Assembly: GCA_009693885.1 (NCBI GenBank) | Contig: SHWK01000017.1 | Span: 1 to 12,145 of the forward strand | DNA: 12,145 nt | Origin: Rickettsiales bacterium | GTDB lineage: Bacteria > Pseudomonadota > Alphaproteobacteria > Rickettsiales > UBA1997 | Direction of reading: 5' to 3' | Shown: piece by piece, positions 6,731 through 12,145 of the stretch | Position numbering within the stretch: position 1 is the first letter of the stretch | How the letters are laid out: every line of letters starts with the position of its first letter | Made by a program: the position numbers and the translations under genes | Notes under the pieces: model-generated | Seen by the model: only the letters and a program-made list of their open reading frames with translations | What the model was told of the DNA's origin: nothing | Database searches by the model: none

Positions 6731-7005
6731 TAGAATCAAAAGAGATACAATCGGCCGAGCAAAGCACTTTGGCAAAACAGCTTTTATATCGCTCAGTCCA
6801 CCGTGGTTGCAAAGAAACTGATTTTTTGATTGGAGAATTTGCTAAAGAAAAAATTGCTTCTTTTGGTGATGAAAAATTACAATTATTTGCTGATTTTATT
6901 GTAGAAGATGATTTATTGATTTATGATTGGATTTTAGCGAAATATGAAGTGCCACAAAAATATATTGCGATTATAGAGGAAATCAGAGCCTTTCACAAGG
7001 TTTAA
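6727..7005 (+). CDS. sdhE: FAD assembly factor SdhE (succinate dehydrogenase assembly factor 2 family)
   Basis: SdhE-family proteins (YgfY, mitochondrial Sdh5/SDHAF2) help attach FAD covalently to the flavoprotein subunit of succinate dehydrogenase. The 92 residues fit the small helical family. The signature is LLYRSVHRGCKETDFLIGEFA (19-39), containing the conserved R-G-x-x-E motif as R26-G27-C28-K29-E30. The helices continue with LQLFADFIVEDDLLIYDWI. The sdh genes themselves are not in the window. The start codon overlaps the HIT stop, so this is the second gene of a two-gene unit. Its TAA lies only 4 bases from the stop of the oppositely oriented PilO-like gene, and no terminator is seen between them. 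Confidence 0.88.
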   Translation: MIESKEIQSAEQSTLAKQLLYRSVHRGCKETDFLIGEFAKEKIASFGDEKLQLFADFIVEDDLLIYDWILAKYEVPQKYIAIIEEIRAFHKV

Positions 7006-7009
7006 TTTG

Positions 7010-7660
7010 TTAAGGTAACTCTAGAGAAGGTGCAACTTGTTTGACCTTTTCACGATAGACATACCATCCAAACACAATCTTAACCCTTAATATTCCGGGG
7101 CTTTTTCCCACAGAAACATTGATCAAATCTTCGGGAGTATATTTGTGAGGCTTGATCATTTCTAAAGTAGAAATAAATGTATATCCCGGTAATTTATTAA
7201 AAAATTCACTGATGAATGCGATGGCTTTTATATCGCTCAAGGCCTCAAATGATAGGGTTCCGCTGCTATATGATACGCCAAGAGTTTTGCGCTGAAAGAT
7301 TCCGCCATCTAGATTTTCTGGTAATACAACCTGTATTGATGGGGCAAAAATATTGTATTTTTCTGCGAGAGATTCAAGCATGGGATTGACTTCGTCCATT
7401 TTTATTCCTTGGGTGCTTTTTTTATTTTCACTAATAGTTTTCCACACATCTTTATATTTTCTGGCATCGAGGCTTTGGCTTTCTAGTTCTTCAGTTTGGC
7501 TTTTGATTTCGCCGATTTCGCCGTGAATTTTTTGAATTTCTTTGTTGGTGAGATCTTGTTTGTTTGTGATATAATAGTAAATGCCAATAGCGGTTGCAAT
7601 CAATACCGATGAGGCTATAAGGTTGATAGTAATGTTGCGACGAAGATGTTGTATTTTCAT
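7010..7660 (-). CDS. PilO/GspM-like inner-membrane platform protein (diverged)
   Basis: This 216-residue protein has a short basic cytoplasmic start (MKIQHLRRN), one membrane helix (about 13-31), a periplasmic coiled coil rich in K, E, Q and S (about 36-68) and a C-terminal alpha/beta domain. The pattern in the last part, LSFEALSDIKAIAFISEFFNKLPGYTF then LRVKIVFGWYVY, resembles the ferredoxin-like domain of PilO and GspM. Those proteins dimerise with PilN or GspL under the outer-membrane channel of type IV pili and type II secretion systems. The assignment rests on this architecture and on the preceding PilMN/GspL-like gene, which ends 3 bases upstream; sequence identity is too low for certainty. 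An unrelated bitopic coiled-coil protein remains possible. No ribosome binding site is evident, so coupling to the upstream gene is likely. Confidence 0.5.
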   Translation of the reverse strand: MKIQHLRRNITINLIASSVLIATAIGIYYYITNKQDLTNKEIQKIHGEIGEIKSQTEELESQSLDARKYKDVWKTISENKKSTQGIKMDEVNPMLESLAEKYNIFAPSIQVVLPENLDGGIFQRKTLGVSYSSGTLSFEALSDIKAIAFISEFFNKLPGYTFISTLEMIKPHKYTPEDLINVSVGKSPGILRVKIVFGWYVYREKVKQVAPSLELP

Positions 7661-7663
7661 CAG

Positions 7664-9226
7664 TTAATTTTTAGTAATCGAAAAATCGATCGGAAAATCA
7701 TAGTATTTTTTTGTAAAATCGATATTTCGTGGCAGCTCAGAGTAAGAGAGTTTATTTTTATCAAATGTTTTTTTCAATTCAGCGGTTAGGCCATCAAATT
7801 CAGTGAATAGATCTTCAATATCACCGCTGCGGTTTGAGATTTCTCCGCTTAAACTAACTTTATAGCTCGTGATAGCAGAAGGTGACTTATAAGTAAAATT
7901 TAATATTGAATAAGAAAAGCTGGTTAATTTTACGCCATACTCTTTGATGAATTTTAGTTTGCTATAAATCTCAGGAACACTTACTCCTATTGATCCGATG
8001 ACATCATTCATTTTTCCTATATCGAGAATACGATCAATATCAATTATAGTATTGGCTTCGGTGAAAACTTCGCCATCAAGTGCGGCATTTTTGATTTTAA
8101 CAAGAGATTGCGAGACGTTTTGGCGTTGAATTTCAACGATTAATCTTGATTCTTCAATATCGTTTTGATCGTTAATGGCAAAAAGACAAATTACGCCAAT
8201 AATCATTAGCAATAACAAGTTTAGATAATATGAAGAGCGAATTATTAAAAATAAATTCTCTAATATGGTAATTTTTGGTGTAATAAATTTTAATAGCTTT
8301 TTTTTGTTACTGGCGAAGATTTTTGCAATTAGTAAATCACAAAAGTTACTATCTTTTGCAATTAATTTATTGTATCCAGAGATGCTAGCCGCTTGGAATG
8401 GTGTGTAGTTAACGAAGTGAAAATCAATATTAGGAATAGTATCAAGTTTTGTTAAAATTTCTGTTGGAAAAATATTGATGATGTCGAGTTCGCTGATATG
8501 TAAATTTGGAAAAAGTCTTTTTAAATATTCGAATGTGCTGTGAATATCTTGCTCATATTTTTCTAAAAAATTAGGCTCTTCAAAATTGTAATTAACTACA
8601 CGAGTAAAAATAATTCCATCATTTGAAAACACAGTTTGTCTGATGCCGCTGACTTTATTTTGCAAAAGCAAACAGTATAAATCATTTTTTTTGCTGATAA
8701 TTTTAGAAGAGGATTTGATATTGGCTTTTAGTAGCTTAAATAAAGAAAAGGTCTCAATTGGAGACATATAAATGCCCAATGTGCGATTAGGCATTTCTAA
8801 TGCAAAATCAAGCCATGCGTTAGTTGTCTCGGAGCTAGATGAAGAAACAAAGAGACATTCCCATTTTTTATCGGCAATCTGGGTATTTTTGGGATATTTG
8901 CCATTGCCTAAAATAATGTAATTTTTGAGACTTTCTTTATCAGCATCATTGGCAATATCGCGTTTTATTAGATGAATTAAATCACCTTTTCTGATAAAGG
9001 GGTAGGTTTTCTTCTTATAGCTCTGATCAACGGTATCTAAGAGGAAATAGATTGGGGCTGATTTATATTCGGTAAAAAGTTTTGCTAAATCTTTTTTGCT
9101 TTCTTCAGTGAATGCTTCAAAAAAAATCGCTTGTTCTATTTTTTTGCCATTATGCAAAGTGACCACTGAGCCATAATTTCCTATTGTTACGATAAAAGTT
9201 CTTTCTGAGAATATTTGAGCAATCAT
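7664..9226 (-). CDS. PilM-PilN fusion or GspL-like protein (diverged pilus/secretion platform)
   Basis: This is a 520-residue protein with one membrane helix near residues 334-351 that divides it into a large cytoplasmic and a smaller periplasmic part. The cytoplasmic part looks like a degenerate actin-like domain of the PilM/GspL type. Cues are VSGIRQTVFSNDGIIFTRVV (192-211), then YEQDIHSTFEYLKRLFPNLHISELDII (224-250), which resembles the strand and helix that in PilM-like proteins lead to the second ATPase lobe. After the helix come a coiled-coil stretch (about 355-380) and a domain with SYKVSLSGEI (454-463), compatible with the PilN/GspL periplasmic fold. GspL has the same order of parts but is usually about 400 residues; a PilM-PilN fusion would give about this length. 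No classical phosphate-binding motif is obvious. It is followed after 3 bases by the PilO-like gene. The functional call is inference. Confidence 0.5.
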   Translation of the reverse strand: MIAQIFSERTFIVTIGNYGSVVTLHNGKKIEQAIFFEAFTEESKKDLAKLFTEYKSAPIYFLLDTVDQSYKKKTYPFIRKGDLIHLIKRDIANDADKESLKNYIILGNGKYPKNTQIADKKWECLFVSSSSSETTNAWLDFALEMPNRTLGIYMSPIETFSLFKLLKANIKSSSKIISKKNDLYCLLLQNKVSGIRQTVFSNDGIIFTRVVNYNFEEPNFLEKYEQDIHSTFEYLKRLFPNLHISELDIINIFPTEILTKLDTIPNIDFHFVNYTPFQAASISGYNKLIAKDSNFCDLLIAKIFASNKKKLLKFITPKITILENLFLIIRSSYYLNLLLLMIIGVICLFAINDQNDIEESRLIVEIQRQNVSQSLVKIKNAALDGEVFTEANTIIDIDRILDIGKMNDVIGSIGVSVPEIYSKLKFIKEYGVKLTSFSYSILNFTYKSPSAITSYKVSLSGEISNRSGDIEDLFTEFDGLTAELKKTFDKNKLSYSELPRNIDFTKKYYDFPIDFSITKN

Positions 9227-9307
9227 CTATAAAAAGGTGTAAATTATGAAATAAGCGTTATAACATATTTTAAAGCTTTACTGCATAATCAACAACAAAA
9301 ATTTGCA
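9227..9307. promoter_or_regulatory. Divergent promoter region between the PilMN-like gene and acpS
   Basis: This 81-base AT-rich gap must contain promoters in both directions. It holds two perfect palindromes, GTTATAAC (9257-9264) and TAAAGCTTTA (9271-9280), only 6 bases apart. No clear -35/-10 pair could be chosen in either direction. Neither flanking start has a Shine-Dalgarno site. Confidence 0.45.
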
Positions 9308-9712
9308 ATGATTTTAGGAATCGGAATCGATCTAGTTAGCGTTAGTCGTATTGAGGATCTGATGCGAAGATTTGGAGAAAAATTTGCGCAAAAAATTTTT
9401 ACCACATCTGAAATTGCCAAAGCCGAAAAAATCGCTTTTGATGATAATTTTGTGCCACGAGCAATTTTTTATGCCAAAAGATTTGCCGCTAAAGAAGCTT
9501 TTGTTAAGGCCTGTGGATTGGGCATTGGTCGCGGTATTGATTTTCAAGATATTGAAATTATCAACGATCATTTGGGTAAGCCAATTATTAAGATTTTGAA
9601 TGATAAAGAAAAGTTTTTACACCAGCTTTTCTCTGTAACAAAACTCTCGATCCATTTATCACTAACTGATGAACAGCCACTAGCACAAGCAATGGTTTTG
9701 TTAGAAGGGTAG
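9308..9712 (+). CDS. acpS: Holo-[acyl-carrier-protein] synthase
   Basis: AcpS transfers 4'-phosphopantetheine from coenzyme A to acyl carrier protein, switching on fatty acid synthesis. The 134 residues match the usual length. The N-terminal signature MILGIGIDLVSVSRIE contains the Mg-binding D8. The second signature, FYAKRFAAKEAFVKACG (54-70), contains the Mg ligand E63 and the lysine K62. The GIGRGIDFQDIEI strand follows (72-84). The C-terminus SIHLSLTDEQPLAQAMV is typical. All catalytic residues are present. It is the first gene of the right-hand plus-strand block, 31 bases before murD, and is transcribed divergently from the PilMN-like gene. Confidence 0.97.
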   Translation: MILGIGIDLVSVSRIEDLMRRFGEKFAQKIFTTSEIAKAEKIAFDDNFVPRAIFYAKRFAAKEAFVKACGLGIGRGIDFQDIEIINDHLGKPIIKILNDKEKFLHQLFSVTKLSIHLSLTDEQPLAQAMVLLEG

Positions 9713-9743
9713 GTGAGTCTTATTAAATTTTTATAAAAGAAAA

Positions 9744-11150
9744 ATGAACTACATCGTTTATGGCCTAGGGATTTCAGGCATTTCAACCGCTAAATATCTA
9801 ATTAAAAATAATTATAAAGTTATCGTTACTGATGATAATGATGCCGCAATTGAATCTTCTCGCAGCAAGCTAGCGGCAGAAATTTCTCAGCATCCTCAAG
9901 AAAATATTAAATTTATAAAATCTTCTGAAATAGCTAGTGAATGTGCTGCTGATACTGTAGTTGTCTTTGCTCCCGGCATTCCACTTTATTATCCAAAGCC
10001 ACATAAAATTATTGAAATTGTTAAAAAATCTGGCGCAAAATTATTGTGCGATATTGAGCTTTTTTATTCATTAAATTCTACTAAAACTTTTTTAGGAATT
10101 ACTGGAACTAATGGCAAGTCTACAACCACAGCACTTACAGGCTTTATTCTTAATGAGTTAAAAATTGATGCGCAGATCGGCGGCAATATTGGTGTGCCTT
10201 GTTTTGAATCATCGAATGTTCAAAATTATGTTTTTGAAATTTCCTCCTATCATTTAGATTTGATGAAAAAAACACATTTTAAAAGTGCGGTGCTTACAAA
10301 TATAACGCCTGATCACATTGATCGCCATGGTTCTTTTGAAAATTATATTGCGGTAAAAAAGAAAATTTTCTTCAATCAGGGTGAGGGAGATTATGCAATT
10401 ATTGGTGTTGATAATGAGCATTCTAAAAATATTTTTACAGAATTAAAAAATGATACAAGTTTTAGAGCCGCACTAGTTGCGGTTTCAACACAAAAAGTTT
10501 GTGATGATGGAGTTGCGGTAATTAATGGATATTTACATAATAAAATTGCTGGAGCCTCGTCCGATATATCTCTAGATGGCATTATTTTGAAAGGTGAGCA
10601 TAATATGCAGAATGTTGCTATGGCTTTTGCAAGTGTTTATTGCGCTTTTTATAAGGTTTTGGACCCAAAAGAATTAGAGCAAAAAATTATCGCAGCAATT
10701 AAAAAATTTAAGGGTTTGCGTCATCGGATGCAGCTTTTAGGAAATATTGATGGCATTAATTTTATCAATGATAGCAAGGCTACTAACGCTGAATCTACTG
10801 AAAATGCACTAAAATCTTATGAAAATATTTTTTGGATTTTAGGTGGCAAGCCTAAGGATGGTGGAATTTCAAGTTTGCAGCCTTATTTTCATAAAATTAC
10901 CAAGGCCTATATCATTGGCGAGGCTTCTGACCAATTTGCAGAAGTTTTACAAAAAAATAATGTTGAGTTTGAAAAATGTATCGATTTGAAAAGCGCCTTT
11001 AACCATGCTTTTTTAGATGCAAAAAAATCTAGCTTAAAAGAAAGAAATATTCTACTTTCTCCATCTTGCGCATCATTCGATCAATGGAAAAATTTTGAAG
11101 AGCGCGGCGATTATTTCTGTACAGCATTTGATGAAATTAACAAGATTTGA
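9744..11150 (+). CDS. murD: UDP-N-acetylmuramoyl-L-alanine--D-glutamate ligase
   Basis: MurD adds D-glutamate to UDP-MurNAc-L-alanine in the cytoplasmic phase of peptidoglycan synthesis. The 468 residues show the three Mur-ligase domains. The N-terminal Rossmann-like domain starts with IVYGLGISGISTA. The central ATPase domain has the P-loop GTNGKSTT (121-128), VFEISSYHLD (163-172), TPDHIDRHGSFENY (188-201) and the probable carbamylated lysine K205. The C-terminal domain has GEHNMQN (284-290), GLRHRMQLL (324-332), NDSKATNAEST (342-352) and GGKPKDGG (367-374). It ends with LSPSCASFDQWKNFEERG. Everything required for activity is visible, implying that this organism makes peptidoglycan precursors. 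The rest of the usual mur/fts cluster is not next to it. Its 3' end overlaps the next gene by 20 bases. Confidence 0.98.
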   Translation: MNYIVYGLGISGISTAKYLIKNNYKVIVTDDNDAAIESSRSKLAAEISQHPQENIKFIKSSEIASECAADTVVVFAPGIPLYYPKPHKIIEIVKKSGAKLLCDIELFYSLNSTKTFLGITGTNGKSTTTALTGFILNELKIDAQIGGNIGVPCFESSNVQNYVFEISSYHLDLMKKTHFKSAVLTNITPDHIDRHGSFENYIAVKKKIFFNQGEGDYAIIGVDNEHSKNIFTELKNDTSFRAALVAVSTQKVCDDGVAVINGYLHNKIAGASSDISLDGIILKGEHNMQNVAMAFASVYCAFYKVLDPKELEQKIIAAIKKFKGLRHRMQLLGNIDGINFINDSKATNAESTENALKSYENIFWILGGKPKDGGISSLQPYFHKITKAYIIGEASDQFAEVLQKNNVEFEKCIDLKSAFNHAFLDAKKSSLKERNILLSPSCASFDQWKNFEERGDYFCTAFDEINKI

Positions 11151-12145
11151 AAAGATCCTACTGCTGCTTGGCTTTGCTAAGGAACTATTCCAAAAATTTT
11201 GGCAAAAAATTTGTGGAACTGCAATCCTTAAAGCTTCCGCTTGCCTTTCTATCGTTGCTATCGGCACAGTTATTATTTTTTCTCATAAGCCTCACGCTCA
11301 ATCTCTGCCTAGTTGCAGTACTCTTGAAAACTCCGTTACCCCTATTGCTGGAGTAAATTGTCGTTATTTTGGTTTGCCGCTTTGCAACACGGTGCAAGCG
11401 CCACAACATCGTATTAATTGTGCCGATATAATTGATTTGCCGCTTTGTAGTGATATTGTCGTTGGTCAAGGAGTATTAATAAAGCCGGGGAAAAACTGTG
11501 TCGATCTTTGTTCTGATCCAGCTTATGGCAGTCCAAATCCAACCGATCTAGATTTAGTACGCTCAGAAGATTATGCGATTCATAATCGTGAATGTATCAG
11601 GTTTTGTGATAATGTAGAGGCTGGTGTAGTTGCTAATCCTGGAACAAATTGTTCTCAAAGAAAATGTCACCAAGTTGCTGATCAAGTTGTTCCTAGTGCG
11701 GGTGTAAATTGCAATCTTCTGCCATGTAATTTGCTTACTCCAGATGAGCTCAACAAGCAAAAATTTGATGATGCTACAAAAAAATATTGTGAAGGAGATG
11801 GCTTAAAATGTTATAATTTTACTAGATCTCAGCTTCCATATGTAAAGCAGCGTTCAGTGAACCCAATTTGCGTAATTCATACTTGCACACCTTCATCTAC
11901 ATCTTGCGGCGCAGATGATGTTCTAAATGTTACAAGACAAGGACCTTTATATATAGGTGATTATAAGACATATGTTAACGCTGGATTGGATATGACAAGC
12001 GAATCTTATTGTACTCACCTTCATTGCAAACCAGTAATCAAATCACAATATCGTTGCACATCACAAACGGGCTCCCTCAATATTCATAATGCTGGTAATG
12101 CGTCTTCTATTAGTGGAACTGATGCGGATATTTATCGTAATCCAC
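11131..12145 (+). CDS. Cysteine-rich repeat protein, exported or membrane-anchored (3' end cut by window edge)
   Basis: I do not recognise a named family. The frame is open from ATG 11131 to the window end (338 residues visible). After about 30 basic or amphipathic residues there is one hydrophobic segment (about 31-50) followed by SHKPHAQSLPSC. This could be a long signal peptide cut near A56 or a signal anchor; the bulk should lie outside the cytoplasm. The exported part holds 21 cysteines (C62 to C309), mostly in pairs three to eight residues apart. Repeated units read P-x-x-G-x-N-C: PIAGVNC (71-77), PQHRINC (91-97, degenerate), IKPGKNC (117-123), ANPGTNC (168-174) and PSAGVNC (188-194). 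Later Cx4C pairs lie at 247/252 and 294/299. Disulfide-bonded surface or envelope proteins fit this pattern. The gene overlaps murD by 20 bases in another frame. TTG at 11128 is an alternative start. Confidence 0.85.
   Translation, partial: MKLTRFEKILLLLGFAKELFQKFWQKICGTAILKASACLSIVAIGTVIIFSHKPHAQSLPSCSTLENSVTPIAGVNCRYFGLPLCNTVQAPQHRINCADIIDLPLCSDIVVGQGVLIKPGKNCVDLCSDPAYGSPNPTDLDLVRSEDYAIHNRECIRFCDNVEAGVVANPGTNCSQRKCHQVADQVVPSAGVNCNLLPCNLLTPDELNKQKFDDATKKYCEGDGLKCYNFTRSQLPYVKQRSVNPICVIHTCTPSSTSCGADDVLNVTRQGPLYIGDYKTYVNAGLDMTSESYCTHLHCKPVIKSQYRCTSQTGSLNIHNAGNASSISGTDADIYRNP
11373..11447 (+). repeat. Direct repeat TTTGCCGCTTTG inside the cysteine-rich gene
   Basis: The 12-base word occurs at 11373-11384 and again at 11436-11447, 63 bases (21 codons) apart and in the same reading frame. 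Both copies encode the L-P-L-C segment ending a cysteine unit (C85 and C106). The DNA-level identity suggests that these two units arose by a fairly recent tandem duplication or are kept similar by recombination. Confidence 0.6.

Noticed and set aside
11147..11356. Small plus-strand frame after murD giving a leucine-rich hydrophobic peptide
   Set aside because: It overlaps the long cysteine-rich frame starting at 11131, which stays open for over 1 kb and has regular repeats. The short frame is a shadow.
1..12145. CRISPR array, tRNA or rRNA genes, transposase or toxin-antitoxin pair
   Set aside because: None was seen: no regularly spaced repeats, no cloverleaf-like intergenic stretch, no transposase motifs and no flanking insertion-sequence repeats. 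Intergenic space totals only a few hundred bases.

Overview
The window is AT-rich, with a compact layout, weak or absent Shine-Dalgarno sites and genes that abut or overlap. The combination of a VirD4 coupling protein, nusA, a complete aroE, recN, a LapA-like protein, sdhE, acpS and murD points to an alphaproteobacterium. The most likely placement is a host-associated Rickettsiales-type lineage that still keeps an aromatic-biosynthesis gene. This placement is an inference from gene content, protein style and base composition; no rRNA is present to test it.

Left block (1-6164, minus strand). Read in transcription order it is recN, virD4, aroE, a lapA-like gene and nusA (C-terminus cut by the window edge). 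The first four are separated by 5, 2 and 1 bases, so they look like one transcription unit. nusA follows after 130 bases and has its own plausible promoter. DNA repair, type IV secretion, shikimate synthesis and a membrane protein are therefore apparently co-transcribed. rimP, the usual gene upstream of nusA, is absent at this locus.

Middle block. A 161-base divergent region (6165-6325) holds inverted repeats and a plausible promoter. It leads into a two-gene plus-strand unit: a HIT-family protein and SdhE, the FAD-assembly factor for succinate dehydrogenase (4-base overlap). This unit converges, with only 4 bases between stop codons, on a minus-strand pair (7010-9226). That pair looks like the inner-membrane platform of a type IV pilus or type II secretion machine: a PilM/PilN-like (GspL-like) fusion followed by a PilO/GspM-like protein. 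Both are highly diverged and the assignment rests on architecture.

Right block (9308-12145, plus strand). acpS (activation of acyl carrier protein) and murD (peptidoglycan precursor synthesis) are followed by a gene overlapping the end of murD by 20 bases. It encodes an exported or membrane-anchored cysteine-rich repeat protein that runs off the window. Its 338 visible residues contain 23 cysteines, 21 of them beyond the membrane segment, in repeated G-x-N-C...C units.

The parts most worth a second look are the PilMN/PilO-like pair, the cysteine-rich repeat protein, and the virD4 gene placed in a recN-aroE operon with a long acidic tail. No rRNA, tRNA, CRISPR array, insertion sequence or intrinsic terminator was recognised. 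No gene-free stretch exceeds 300 bases.
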